Part shown: positions 13,488 through 25,622 of the stretch, piece by piece
Layout of the letters: the number at the start of each line of letters is the position of its first letter
Numbering within the stretch: position 1 is the stretch's first letter
Assembly (NCBI GenBank): GCA_963978905.1
Contig: OZ022258.1
Coordinates: 55,722,591 to 55,786,590, forward strand
Origin: Trichostrongylus colubriformis
Taxonomy: Eukaryota; Nematoda; Chromadorea; Rhabditida; Trichostrongylidae
Length of the DNA stretch: 64,000 nt
Direction: 5' to 3'
Translations under genes and position numbers: made by a program
The notes under the pieces: generated by a model
What the model was told of the DNA's origin: nothing
The model's input: the letters and a program-made list of their open reading frames with translations, nothing else
Databases searched by the model: none

Positions 13488-14170
13488 CATATTAGATTAT
13501 AATCTATTTGCCCTCGATAATTTATACCCTTATCTATTCATTCTTTCTCACAAGCCATAGAACAAAATAGACCGAAGTATTTGCAAACACATTGAAGTAA
13601 TCGATATTTACAAATGGATGTAATTAAGTGCCGCGAGAAAAAGAATTGAGTGGAACCGTAGAAATTTCTCGGCTGATCCGAATGCTCGAACAGCCACGTC
13701 ATTAGTAGCTGAGGCAGCATGAAGAATCCATTTCAGAATTTCGGCCTAATTTCGAAGAGCGATGGCAATATCATGCCAATTTAGGGTACTAGAAGCTTCC
13801 AGTCTGGTACCAGATTAGATTGAATAATAGACTCATCTAGGATTGATAAAGCCTTGTCTTTCGCGTCGACTAGCCGCCGCAGATCAAAACTGCCACCACG
13901 ATTCTGAAGCAGATATTATGCGCGGCGAGGTTATATCGACGCAAAAACTTCATCTTTTATTCTTTTATTCTTTTATAACCTTTCAATATCAAAAATGGAA
14001 GGTTAATCAAAAAAAGATATAATAGAGAGAGCGTTGACTCAAATTCATGCAGGGCTTCATTGAGAACCCTTTGTGGGGATCGTATCACAATTCTTGCAAG
14101 AGGGAGTACCTGTGAGACAGATTTGCTCGACACGCTGCGTGACCTGCGCAGTGCTGTGTAGCTCTTGATT

Positions 14171-14220
14171 CGAGTCCCGCCTAATTATAGTAGTAGGCTT
14201 TTAATCCATAACTGAGCGCA
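14171..14220 (+). repeat. Fragment of the tRNA-like repeat
   Basis: Contains GATTCGAGTCCCGCC followed after about 25 bases by CCATAACTGAGC, the same B box and distal flank as in the 25623 copy. Confidence 0.4.
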
Positions 14221-14702
14221 TTTACGACATCCTGCGAATAGTTCTTTGGCTTGTTTTTCAAGGTGACCATGACTTCCTACTGAAATTTTCTTCTATACCG
14301 AGCACTCTGTTTAGTTTGCATTAAAGTAGCATATTAGGAAAGAGCATGAGGGTTTAGAATTTGCTGCTGATCTTTGCATAAGAATCCAACTGGGAATAGT
14401 AACAGTTCAGCATTTTTTGCGTTTAAAGAGGAATCGAATGGCTTGAGGAACGTTCAACTGATGAGACAGTGTGGAAAAGATATCAATAAATTGAGGCCCA
14501 AAACAAATGAAAATTCTCGTGATACTCTTGACTAGCATGGATAAAAGGGTCAGAAACATCATCTATTTTCATCGTTGGCAAAAATATAGGATGAGAATAA
14601 ACCTGGGGTAATTTCAGCTATATCTAGGTGAGGTGCCCATTCCGGCAAAGATTAATTGACAAAGTAGTGGGGCAGAAATGAATGGAATTTAGTTAGCGTC
14701 AG

Positions 14703-14865
14703 TGGGAATCAATCACCTCAAGTGGATGACAGCCCATACATGCATGCGCGGTGTGATGGAAGTGTATACGGAAATGGGATACAAGAGGATGGATGGGATA
14801 ACGAAACTGACGCCGATGGCGGTTTCGATGACTCTCCTTCTTGCTATGATAAGGATTTCCATTGA
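14703..14865 (+). CDS. Candidate terminal exon, acidic peptide
   Basis: Follows a GCGTCAG acceptor and runs 53 codons to a TGA: GNQSPQVDDSPYMHARCDGS, then a Gly/Asp-rich end (ETDADGGFDDSPSCYDKDFH). Two other frames are also open here, including one reading mostly methionine and isoleucine, so the choice of frame rests on residue composition alone. It could pair with the candidate exon at 15314 only if the order were reversed, so they are treated as separate. Confidence 0.15.
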
Positions 14866-15313
14866 TCACATGATAACGATGTCGATAGCGGCGGAAATAA
14901 AGAGTTGTACTGAAACTGGCCTGGCTCATCACTTCTTCATCACCTCACCTCATCCCCTGGTCAAGCCTTGCGCTGACAAAATTTCGGAGAGTACAACTTC
15001 TGAAGCCTACTGCACGCAATTTTGAATGATGACACCGGGTACAAAAACGCTGTCGGTACAGTTTCAAAAGTGGATGTCCGAAAATGTCACCGTGTGGTTA
15101 TCATACTCTGTATTAATTCCTAATTTCGTAGGAAAATAGTGAAAATATGATAGCTGATAAATTATGATTATCCAACAGCAGGATGTGAAGTGAGCAAGGG
15201 AAAAGTGATTGGCTTGCATCAAAAATCAGGCAGAATTCGGCAGGGCAAGTCAACTCACCACCACCATCACCACCTTCCCTCCCCACGCCCCTCCCTTCCC
15301 CCCATCCCAACAG

Positions 15314-15464
15314 AATCGATGGTCCGCAAATCCAGGAAAATTTCCAGTTTTCCTTAATATTCCAGATGATAAACCGTGCCAACTGTATGGAAGTGTTATC
15401 AATGTTGCAAATGAAGAATGGGAGGGTCGACTAAAGAAAAAAGAAGAAGATTTGAATCACTACG
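15314..15464 (+). CDS. Candidate exon, product unknown
   Basis: A 50-codon open stretch (NRWSANPGKFPVFLNIPDDK, then CQLYGSVINVANEEWEGR and a Lys/Glu-rich end) between an AACAG acceptor and a GTGTCC donor. The residue mix is clearly protein-like, ending in a charged helix-like segment (LKKKEEDLNHY). A small inverted-repeat element begins about 25 bp after the donor. No homologous family is recognised and no partner exon was joined with certainty. Confidence 0.3.
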
Positions 15465-15489
15465 GTGTCCGGGCTCATGATCCACTTAA

Positions 15490-15552
15490 ATCGCGTTCAC
15501 ACTTTGCGCATCGGCGGCGACGGCGTCGGTGCGCAAAGTATGAACGCAGCCT
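15490..15552. repeat. Minimal copy of the GTTCATACTTTGCG-end element
   Basis: Two inverted ends (GCGTTCACACTTTGCGC and GCGCAAAGTATGAACGC) with only about 30 bp between them. Confidence 0.5.
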
Positions 15553-17399
15553 TACCGCAATGTCAGTAGATGTCGCGCTGCGTGCCAGTCCGCTGGTGAT
15601 TCATTTCGAGTGATCGTTGTACGAGCACGTTCGTTTTGGGCTCAAAGGGGTTTCAGGCACACAACCTTTGCATGTGACTCCGTAACAGTGAGCAGTTCTT
15701 AATGTATGATGATACCGATATGATGTGGTCACATGGCTAGGCATTGATCTGATCTGTCCATTGCAAATGCGAGCTTAATGAGAGCTTACTCGCTTGAGTT
15801 AGTGATTCTTAAAAGAATAGGAGGGCAACAGTGGAAAAAATGAGAAGCTTCGCCAAGAGGTGAGTTTTTTTCGTTCTTGAACAGCAGTTGTTCTTTTGAA
15901 TACTAATGTGAATTTCATTTGTATATGCGTGTTTCCAGTCTCTCTTCACACTTTCTTGAGAAATACGTAATATCCTTCCCAAATACACGATTTTTGGTGA
16001 GGCTTGATTAAGACAATGATTCGTATGAAAATAGGAGGCGAAACGAACTATTTGAATTATCTTAGTCTTTGAGCAATTACTTCGCAACTCCTACATAATG
16101 GGCATTGCTGGAGCACAGCTATTGTTTCATGGAAGTAGAATGCTACTTTTTGATGACTCCATGATATTTCACTTTCAATGTTATTTTGAAAGCGAAAGAG
16201 GAAATTATCTTTCCAAACGATGTGCACCTGGGATTCATCATAGTAATCTGGAAGACAATCCGATTTCTGATTTCTGACGTATGCAGCACATAGTCTGCAG
16301 ATAATGAGAGATTTGTAGAGTGTCCCGGTCCGTAGATAATGACCGATCTTCAGAGTTTCCAGTTCAACCCTGACGAAATGAGCCTCAAAACTTTCGAAAA
16401 TGTCGCGAAGTGCTTATTAGAGGTAATCCACAATATCAAGAAAATTTTCGCAGTCTGCACTTACATGTATATACCTGAAATACCCTCTATCTACATAACT
16501 TACAGCCACTCTTAACTAATACCCTTTGTATTTTGTTGTTTATTGGCTGATTACTTTGGCGGCAGAGAGGAGAAAACAGAAATAGTTCGTAAGAGAGAGC
16601 GACAGGGCGTCTAGAAAGACAGCTCAGGTAGTAAAATGACAAAAATTTGATAGCGTTATATCACTGGTTGCTACCCACTGTCTTTAGTTAAGCATGGTTC
16701 TCATGGTTTTTCGCAAGTGATTCTATTCCGCATAAGTCAGTGCAGCACAAAATGTTCTCAAATTCTGGAACCCATATTTTTTTGCCGCTCCGGATTGAGT
16801 GCATTGCATCCGTTTGAAGTAAACAGTGGTGGGATCGACATTTTCGGAGGTGCCGTGACTTGCGTACAACCTTTCCCTGGATATGTAGCATGCGCCGGTA
16901 CGAAACCGCGCCCGCGACCTGAGCAGTCCTTTAAACATCACGGTCAATGCCTACCGTAAACCGTCTCAGCCACGTGTAACGCGGGAAACTATGGATCCGC
17001 CCGGTTTCCGCCAAGTCAAGCCAGTCGTCTGTCTCGTCTCCGTCCGGAGCGGTCAATCTGTCAATGTCTCTCGATGTCAAGCTGATTTTCCCCGAAGAAG
17101 AAGAAGGTCCTCGACAAGGACGCTAGCCTGGCGGATCGGACATGCTACCCTCGTCCCTCGCCCTGGGTTTCCCTCTTCAGCTCCAAATCGACCAGTCCCT
17201 GTGAGTTCATTACATTTCGATGATAGTTGTGTTGTATTGTATTATCCTCTTTCTCTCATTGCTTGTATCTTGCTATCCTCGTAATGTATTGTCCTCATTT
17301 AATATGTAGTTGTGCCAGTATATTTATATTTGTGTAGTGAACCAGCATAATACCCCCTCGTGTTCTGTAGTGTAGTAATAGCTCAATATCTCTATCAGT

Positions 17400-17637
17400 A
17401 GTCCTCTCAGTAGCGGTCAAGGTACAGGCCTCAGAGGGCCCGCGCAGGCGTCAGTTAGCATTCTCACTCGTGCGACAGGTACCCTGCTGGGATGTGGGCC
17501 CCATAATACCCACGTTCTGCCGTGATCCGGTGGCGGCGGAACCATCCGATGCAGCCATTCAAACCGCTAGCCGCACCGGTCACGACAGGAGGGATCACTG
17601 TTTATCACGAAAACAGTGACTAGAGCAAGGCCATGAG
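17400..17637 (+). repeat. Possible 5' region of an RTE-type non-LTR retrotransposon
   Basis: A GC-rich block (GATCCGGTGGCGGCGGAACC, then AAAACAGTGACTAGAGCAAGGCCATG) that resembles, from memory and unverified, the leader just before the first ORF of RTE elements common in hookworm genomes. The matching endonuclease sequence does not follow. Confidence 0.25.
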
Positions 17638-18070
17638 TTACAACGAGTATTGTTTCAGGAATGCAAGGGCCAATGCACAAAGACCGTCTGTGAAAGACAT
17701 GTCAAAAATGATACGTGTACCAACAAACTTGCGCAAAGTTACTGCATGGAATCATGTCGCCTATGCTCTCAAGAATGAACTCCCAGAGTCTTTCATGAAT
17801 AAACTTCAAAGATATTCAGTCCGTGAAGGCAGGATTGGAAGCAGCAAAGGGAATTCTGTCGGATACTCTGTCGGATGTTGTTCATTACTATTTTGCATCG
17901 ACTATACACACTTGCAAAAGTTTCTAGTAAAGGCACGTGCACCAGCTGGTGACAAGAGGCGGTCAGAGGTCTCACCACACTTGGATGGCTTTTTTATGAA
18001 TTATACCAATTTTCTTCACGGCACGAACAATCCCTTGAGCACCTTTCATAAACAGCTGCCTACAAGATGA
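17633..18070 (+). CDS. Hypothetical ORF, 145 residues (longest open frame in the window)
   Basis: An ATG-initiated frame of 146 codons, rich in Arg, Lys and Asn at the N-terminus (RNARANAQRPSVKDMSKMIR), with a short hydrophobic cysteine stretch (VGCCSLLFCIDY) near residue 80 and a polar C-terminus. No family is recognised. It begins just after a GC-rich block whose end resembles the 5' region of a hookworm non-LTR element, and overlaps the start of the next ORF by four bases in another frame. Length alone is only mildly above chance for 64 kb of AT-moderate DNA. Confidence 0.25.
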   Translation: MSYNEYCFRNARANAQRPSVKDMSKMIRVPTNLRKVTAWNHVAYALKNELPESFMNKLQRYSVREGRIGSSKGNSVGYSVGCCSLLFCIDYTHLQKFLVKARAPAGDKRRSEVSPHLDGFFMNYTNFLHGTNNPLSTFHKQLPTR

Positions 18071-18327
18071 ACGTCAATCACAACCGGTATTCTGCTGGAC
18101 ATCCATTTCAAAAGCTCATTTTTCCACTTTTCTTAGGAATAGGGTCTAAAAATGGTAAGCTCAAAGTGTCCGAAACGCAGGTGTGGTCAAAATGTGAAAA
18201 AGAGGGCATATTTATAGAATTGCGAGAACCGTGGCGGGACTTTGCATTAAACATAGGGAACACATATCAAAGACGTCACGATAAAACGATTGGAAAAGGT
18301 GGTGTGTATTTGATCTCAGTTCAATAA
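18067..18327 (+). CDS. Hypothetical ORF, 86 residues, containing a duplicated 68-bp block
   Basis: An ATG-initiated frame ending in TAA. The middle reads VWSKCEKEGIFIELREPWRD, a coding-like charged stretch. This part corresponds exactly to the 68-bp block (18178-18245) repeated without a mismatch at 18811-18878. Both copies begin with CAG, so the block could be an exon-like unit after an acceptor. No family is recognised. Confidence 0.25.
   Translation: MNVNHNRYSAGHPFQKLIFPLFLGIGSKNGKLKVSETQVWSKCEKEGIFIELREPWRDFALNIGNTYQRRHDKTIGKGGVYLISVQ
18178..18245 (+). repeat. 68-bp direct repeat, copy 1
   Basis: Starts CAGGTGTGGTCAAAATGTGA and ends CGTGGCGGGACTTTGC. Identical to 18811-18878. Confidence 0.9.
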
Positions 18328-18810
18328 GGGAAGGAGCGAGGTGATGAACCACTAGGGTTGATGAACCACTTCGATTTATCTACTGTGTTAACGTTGCACA
18401 CAAACATATATGCAGGACTTCCTGTTTGTTAAACTCTATCACAGCAAGCCTCCCTTTGTCATATTCTGGTAATTCAAGTGAAGCAGTTTTCTTTGAAGAG
18501 CTAGCAACAGTCTTTTTCACCATCTTGATAAACCGTCGAAGCTTCGGTTTATCTAATCCATTAAAGCTTGTCGTGTCACCAACTTCACTAGATTCTTTAT
18601 ACAGATCCAGCTAAAAAAGAAGCACAATCATAACGTACATATGCGAAATACCATAGAGTCAAGGTGAGAGGCGAACATCCAGACAAATCAGATCTATAGG
18701 ACACGAATTTGTGCGAGATTCATTTCAATGTGGATTGGCTTAAAGTATTAATGTAGCATAAATATCACATCATTCTTTGAAAACCTATGCTAATACTCAC
18801 ACAAAAACGA

Positions 18811-18878
18811 CAGGTGTGGTCAAAATGTGAAAAAGAGGGCATATTTATAGAATTGCGAGAACCGTGGCGGGACTTTGC
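18811..18878 (+). repeat. 68-bp direct repeat, copy 2
   Basis: Identical to 18178-18245 over all 68 bases; sequence diverges immediately on both sides. Both regions also have AAAGCTCAT nearby (18112 and 18880). Confidence 0.9.
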
Positions 18879-19656
18879 TAAAAGCTCATATCCTTATTAA
18901 TCGGACTGTCTCTGCACTTTTTGTGCCTCATATACTGATCGATTAATTTGAAGCTATTTGACAATGGCTCATATGATCATGGGGGTCGTTCCTGGATGTT
19001 CGAGAACAGTAACACTAATCCGACAACGATGAATAGCACGAATACACATAGGGCACAGAATGCGAGGCTGAAACAAATCGATATGCAGATTTTCCGAATT
19101 CCGAGTCTAGTCTAGCGCAGTTAGAAACATTATTTTCTTGTACCGCTACTTGCATTGCATGAGGGTATGATTAGGTTTCTATGGAGTTGAAATGGTAGCC
19201 TTAGACATCTAGTCATCCCTTCAGTAGAAGCGTTAAACCTCCTGCGTTTGTAAACAATCAGAAACCAACCAACCGGCTATGCATTCGATCCATCCATGTC
19301 TGCTTTCGTGATAATGGTGGAGGAGTTGGTGGAAAGCCAACCGACTGTCTGCAAAGCCCTTATATGACCCAATTTTTCAAGAAATGACTGGAAGAGTTCA
19401 TTAGTTGAGATTTCTCTAGAGAAAATTTTTGCGCACCTACTCACATTTTCGGCAAACGAGCTCGATTTTAGTGATTGAGTAGCTGATTAGCCTGTCTGCC
19501 GCGCCTGAGCATCATCATGGCTCTTTCGAGTTTTTTTTTTTTGGATTCTCACTATGGATTCTTTCACTTGTGGAGCGTAATAGGAACATTGACATCTTAT
19601 AACATCACTTACACGTACTTATTTTAGCTTTCAACTCGAAATATCCTATAACTTAA

Positions 19657-19956
19657 ACACACCGGAAGGGGTGAATATGGCAGACAGTAGGATATAAAAG
19701 TAGGGTGCTCAGCAATGTAACAGTAAAGAAAGAACGAGATAAAACGTCAAAAAATCCGAGAACTAGGAATCGCATTCGTCCCCAACTCTGCCGTGTGATG
19801 AACTGCAACACGCCGTGCTGAGGTATCGTGATAAGACACAAGCAGCTCTTTTTCAATGCGAATTTCGCTACACATCACTGATCCTTGAGTGAAAGGTTCG
19901 TTTTCAGAGAACATGTATTCCCAGTTCTCATATTCTCCTTACCCCTCCCGGTGCCT
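19657..19956. mobile_element. Family D element, shorter internally deleted copy
   Basis: TTAA flanks both ends exactly (19653-19656, 19957-19960). Ends read ACACACCGGAAGGGG and CCCCTCCCGGTGCCT. About 100 bp shorter than the copies at 11200 and 53673, missing the GC-rich centre. Confidence 0.75.
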
Positions 19957-21763
19957 TTAAGCTGGCCTCTATGCCCGTGACAGCGAGGCCGTGCAAGCTT
20001 ATTTTTAAGTCAGTTACCTTGAGCCAGAAATAGTGATGTCGAAGTCGATGCTATCATCGTCGCTCATTGTGGATGCCCATCACATTTATCCTGAAAGACG
20101 AGAACTTAAGCGAGCATTGAAGAGCGAAGTTATGATGTTTTAGTAGTGAAAGGCTCCAGTGCTAGCAGGTCGCATCAGGTGGCAAATTTCTGTGAGGAGA
20201 ACGATCTGTACTGCCTTCTGACGCGCCCTGTGTAGCAGTGGAACCTTGCTGTAAGGAAAACTGGCGAACGCTGTTGAACACCGGCTATACATCGCGAAAC
20301 AGTCATGGAATAGTGAAGGGAAATGCTCCAGGAAAAAAGTCGACCGCTGGTCGAGAAGTTTGAAGAGAAAAAGACAGCACCAAGTATCATCTGCAATATT
20401 TTCAGTCAGTGACACTCATCCACCCATGTATGACGCCGTTCCGAATGAGAAGGTGAAGAGGAGGATCTTATCGTGAAGCTTTTCTGGACAGCAAATTCGT
20501 GGCAACTCGGGCAGTTTCCTCGACACTACTCTTGATTTTGATGGTAGTTGCCGTAACAGCCACCATCGCTACCTCCTTAGGATTCAACACAATGGGAGTA
20601 ACGAGACGAGGAGATGCGTGACCAATAGTGGTCCTTCGCACGATCTCGTTTCTTTTCTACTGCTCACAGGGCTCGTGAATCCCACTTCCAATACACGACC
20701 TCAACCCAGATCGGGATGAAAGATTTTGCAATTTCTATGTGCATTGGATAAGTGCATAGTAGCTTATTCTGGGGCACGACATTCGCCTTTGGTTGCCTTC
20801 ATACTTTGCCCTGCTACTGTCCACGGCGTTAGCAGGGCGAGATGGGCAAAGCATGATCTGGTACACGCAAAATATGATATGATTCACAGAAATCACACAC
20901 TTGCAGGCCCAACAGATGGATGGCCATATGGGATAACTTGACACTTTTGGTGCCATTTAGAAGGATTTATTTCTAGGAGGATGGATTGGAAGGTGTAAGA
21001 GGGGAAATGAAATACAACGAAACGGATGTTCCGTGTTTGATTGAATGAGGTAACGGGAGATAAGAATAGGAGTCGCCCAGTATAAAGTTGTTAAAGTGAT
21101 TAACCGCACTTCTAAACTGCCGGAAGCAATTTCACAAAATGCGCCAACGATCCTGGAGCTTCCACCCCTTTGTTTGAATGCATTGCCCATAAAAGGTCCC
21201 CATATAAAAGAGGGCTTCTTGTATTCCCAAACAAACTAAAGAAAGCAATTTCAGAGACGTTGCATTCCTCCAGGGATATTTTGCTCCAGCGGTTTACCAC
21301 CAGTGGAAACAAAAAAAAACTGGAGTCTAGTGGGGCTTTATTCGCTGCTGAACTGCTCAACATTTCCACATATTCGATTCGAAATCCATTCTGGCCTGGC
21401 GGTAAATAAATAGTCGTTATTTCAATGAGATTTCATCGCTGGGAAGTTGTGCAAGCAAATGAAAGTTTATCACAGTAATAGATGCTCCTATTCAGTAATA
21501 TAACGGTGACCCTAACAGGTTATAGCTGAGCGCTACGGAAGTCCGAGCTCATAAGTATGATGGGTCACCGGAAGCGACGAACCCAGGAATAGTGCATGAA
21601 GACATCTAGTCAGAAATAAGTAAAATGACTAATATTGCAAACCCGAGAGCCACAACTGATTCCTGGTATGTCATTCATCCTGTAATACCATTCATTCAAT
21701 GGTTCCTGGATCGATAAGCAAGGAACGAGGAAGGGGAGTACGAAATTGCGCAACGTCTAGGTA

Positions 21764-21930
21764 TACTCCATTTCGGAGCGCCTGATATGACGTGGCCTAC
21801 ATATGTACATGAGTGAGTGGCGAGAGTGAGAGTGCGTGGCAAGAGTGAGAGTGCGGCGGAGTGAGAGAGTTTCATACACTCTCACCCAAGACCGTAGGCC
21901 ACGCCTTATCAAGCGCTCCGAAATGGAGTA
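21764..21930. mobile_element. Small inverted-repeat element with TA flanks
   Basis: Ends TACTCCATTTCGGAGCGC and the inverted GCGCTCCGAAATGGAGTA, TA on both sides. Centre carries repeated GAGTGAGAGTGCG motifs. Related copy at 45871-46022. Confidence 0.8.
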
Positions 21931-23070
21931 TAACTCATTTCGTGGTAGATAAATGAGTAAACTAGTCCGAGCTCTTTCGAAGAGATTCATCATGTTTACT
22001 AATGTCATATCTGCAGGCGGGAGTAGCAAAATTTATATACTTGACTGATCTTCCATTTCCACCGGACTTTTATGTTCTTATTTCCATTATTATATATTTC
22101 AGATTCCTAAGGAATTTTTTAAAAAGTGATGGACTGGTCTGCAGTGTTTTCAACGACCTTTTTGCTACCACACATCGTGTCCAAAATCGTCTGCGAACTT
22201 CGGCGTAATTCTACGAATAAGACTGATCAGGTCATCAGATCTTTGAGAGGTGCATTAAATGAATGCTGGTACAAATTAAATGCATTTACGTACAATCGTA
22301 GCAACCTCTGAGAAAAATACGAAGAAGCACGAACCTTTCTTGATGGCGTTGCAAGGTTACAGTCACCAGTATTACGGTATAATTTCACAAGCCACTTGGA
22401 AGTGATTGGCTTGAAACAATATCAAAAATTAACCTTATCACAATATGTCAGTACTTATTATTACCACTGCTGGCTAGTAATGATAAGTGTACGGTAACTT
22501 AAAACTAAGTATATATTCCTAAGCGCGAAAATATTCGTGCTAATGGTGCAACCGTCACATTTCATTGTCTTCTGTCGCATGTAACCGAGTGACTCCATGT
22601 TGGAAGCGGAAATGATACATTTCATATCAGATGGCTCAAGGCTTCTCCCCGATGTGCCATCTCGCTCTTGCCAGAAAAGAGTTCAGAAGACTGTCTTCAA
22701 ACATCCCAGTTACCCATTTCTAACAGCAAACACAAAGAGGAAAAGAACAGAAAGGAAGCCATCCCTCGGCCCAGCCATTTCGGAAGCAGGAGGAAAAAGA
22801 ATGCGGTTCCGTCAATTTCAGTAAGCAGCTCTTAAAAACGCGTACGAGGACTTCGGAAGTTCCTTTTATGGCGCAAAATACATCACGATTCTGTGAGTAG
22901 TCGTAAAACAGTCCATCCTAACACCAGGTGCCGAATTCCAGTCAGTACTGATACACCCTTCAAAGGCATCAATAGAGGTACCTGAAAAGGAGAACTGGGA
23001 GAACGTAGTGTCCAAATGACCATTCGGGTACAGAAAAGATGATTTCTGGTGAAATTCACATTCAGATGGT

Positions 23071-23281
23071 ATGCCTTTGAGTCTTTATCGCAAAAACGCT
23101 GCGTATAGCGTTAAATCGCATCCGCTGGGTGATGTGCTGTGGGACTGGGACAATGTACGCAACTTAGCCCTATTCCGTGTCCCACCGGCTAGTAATGCAG
23201 TGGGCGCGAAATGGGAGGAATGTGAAAGGAAGCTATCCCTCGGTGCTTTTCTTTGCCTTTTTACACTCGCCGCATTCAGCC
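23071..23281 (+). CDS. Candidate first exon, product unknown
   Basis: An ATG-initiated frame (MPLSLYRKNAAYSVKSHPLG) with a hydrophobic end (LSLGAFLCLFTLAAFS) that meets a strong donor (CCA then GTAAGT). Part of it (about 23215-23285) resembles 22755-22830, where a similar sequence also leads to a GTAAGC-like site, so the region may be a dispersed repeat and not a gene. Confidence 0.2.
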
Positions 23282-23453
23282 AGTAAGTCGTCTGCTGCAC
23301 TGGAGAGCATCTCGACATCCATACTCCACAATAATCGAATCGGCCACAATTGCCCCTAATGTTGTTGCAAGCACTGTAGATGCAATATCAGTGGCTCGTT
23401 AGGTACGATCAAAGATCGGGACTAATTCGCTCCTGACTTTTCTTTTTTGAGGT

Positions 23454-23479
23454 TTTATTTATTTATTTATTTATTTATC
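23454..23479 (+). repeat. TTTA microsatellite
   Basis: Six uninterrupted TTTA units. Confidence 0.9.
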
Positions 23480-24540
23480 TAATAATTTATGGGTGCTGTG
23501 AAGCGCCGTCATGAAACACAAAGCTTCCGAGGGACTGAAACAGGCAAAATATCGGACGAAGAACTCTAATAATCTACTGGACAACAAACATTTCTAATTT
23601 CAGAAAATAAATCTCAAAACACAAATACTATGTATAAGTGCTATAAATGAGATTTTGACATTCGATGACCCCTATTTATTCGAGTAGGTTAATTTGGCCA
23701 TGAACATTTCGATTTACAGAAGCGTGCGAATGTTACACGTCGCTTCCAGCCATTGGGCCACAACACCCAACAATCATAGCAGGGAAAACCCTGAATGAAG
23801 TTCTATGTACATGACTTTATGAAGGAATAGTAACCCAGGAGACATGAGTTTCAAGCTGTATGGAATATAATATTCTTATGGAAAATAATATTCTTACATG
23901 CTTCGAGAAACGAAAGAAAGGAAGCACTCCATAATGTGACCTTCAGAATGTAAAATTAATACCGAGAAATGCAGACGAACGTTAAAGAGTGAGGGCACAT
24001 CAAGTACAAAACAAGACCAAGTGAAGTCTCACGTATGCACAGTATATGGCTTATGGTTTTCTGTCATTAGATTATATTTTGTTGGATGTCGAACTTTTCA
24101 CAATTGGTTAAATCAAATTCGTCGCTCGCACTATTTGCCTAGCAACGATTTTTTTTTTCGGAAAAACCATTGAAGAGCCTTAAGTTCCCTAATAATTTTT
24201 TAAGAATGCGAGAAAACATCGACGGCATCTTGTATTGACATGAAACGTGTAGGTTTTTAGAGCATTCATTGAAGGAAGGAAATTTGATAAATCGGTTTTG
24301 GGCACTTCATATTTGATATTTTCACCTTTGAGAAGTCAATAGGACATGGAATAGATGAGTTCGTGTATTTGGATGTGCGATACAAATGCCTATCAGAAGA
24401 CCACAGTAGGGCCTTGTGGTATAGGCAAATTAAAACATCCCCATACTCTGCGGTGTCGGCAGCAAGGTGTGGTAACGTCGTCTCTGCCCATTCCACCTGT
24501 CCCGCTGTTTGTAATGATATTCACCTCCTGCCCGGGCAGG

Positions 24541-24774
24541 GGCTGTATATCATTAGGACAGAAACGTCGCGTAGCCGTGTTCGGCACGCGACGGGATGGT
24601 GCGAGCTATGCGCGCCGTATTAGTTGGGTCCTGAAGCGATTACGCCTAAAATGAGGCGTAGAGCACCGTCATCGCTTGAAGACCCATCCAATACGGAGCG
24701 CATAGCTCGCACTATCCCGTCGCGTGCCGAACATGGCCACGCGACGTTTCTGTCCCATGGATATACATACACCC
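24541..24774. mobile_element. Mutator-like foldback element, 10-bp target duplication
   Basis: Long inverted arms (GGACAGAAACGTCGCGT on the left, ACGCGACGTTTCTGTCC on the right). CCCGGGCAGG is duplicated exactly at 24531-24540 and 24775-24784. The centre (GCGCATAGCTCGCAC, GAAGCGATTA) relates it to the 26440 element. ORFs on both strands here are shadows of the palindrome. Confidence 0.85.
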
Positions 24775-25502
24775 CCCGGGCAGGCACCCGAAAACCATCG
24801 CAAAGTGTAAACGTAACCCTAGAGATGTTGGCAATTCTATCGTACCAGTGAAGGACCACATCATGCAGAACATCACGTGTCAGAAATGGTGACGATCATC
24901 ACTTTCTACTCATGCAGTAACTGAAGAAATGAAAAAAATAACTTCGTGAAAAACCGTGAGAGCGTGTGATCCCTTGTGGGTATTTTCTGTAAGTTTACAT
25001 GAACAAAAGCGTATAGAACCAATAAAACACCAATACAATTAACGTATTCACAGAGAAATCGAGTTTGTGGTTACGTGGAAACTTTGCCTGCCTTTAAGGC
25101 TGCTGACTATCGCTCAAAAATTCTTCCGGCACATGGTTAGTGATTTTACTGTCACTTGACAAAAAGTGACAAGGCGTAACGCTGCAATTTTTGCGTCTCT
25201 GCCTGCCGCCGTGTCCGCGTTAATGCCGATGTCAGCGCCGCAGAGTGTAAAGGCAGCCTCGAGGCGCATAGGTCGCCCGAAAGAACCAGACTGCTCTGCG
25301 CCGCTGTTGCTTCACTCTGCCCTCTTTGCGCTATCTCCCGCTTCTTTTAGGCTCTAGCTCAGAGCTTTCGGTCGTGGATATCGGAGATGGTAAAAAACAC
25401 TAATCTGAGTTTGATATTTTAATTTTTGATAACTGCTGTTTATCGCCGCAGCTCGCGATGCGAAAGTTACTACAAGGATGCTGAGTCATGGGCAAAAGCT
25501 TC

Positions 25503-25575
25503 GGTGCCGGACGGGACTCGAACCCGCACTTCATCCTTTCCGGGGATATGTGCTAATCCATTACACTACCGACAC
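25503..25575 (-). tRNA. tRNA-like gene, inverted partner of 25623
   Basis: Same 73-nt cloverleaf on the minus strand, with one difference: the T stem is GCGGG/CCCGT, a better pairing. A and B boxes are intact. The same odd anticodon loop applies. 47 bp separate it from its partner, head to head. Confidence 0.5.
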
Positions 25576-25622
25576 CACCTTCACCTTAACTCCATCCTTT
25601 ACCTTAAGTTAAGGTGAAGGTG

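Noticed and set aside
15209..15613. 134-codon plus-strand ORF taken as one gene
   Set aside because: Its 5' part translates a C-rich tract and its 3' part an inverted-repeat element; only the middle (15314-15464) is kept as a candidate exon.
24355..24654. ORFs on both strands
   Set aside because: They run through the Mutator-like foldback at 24541-24774 and are products of its inverted arms.
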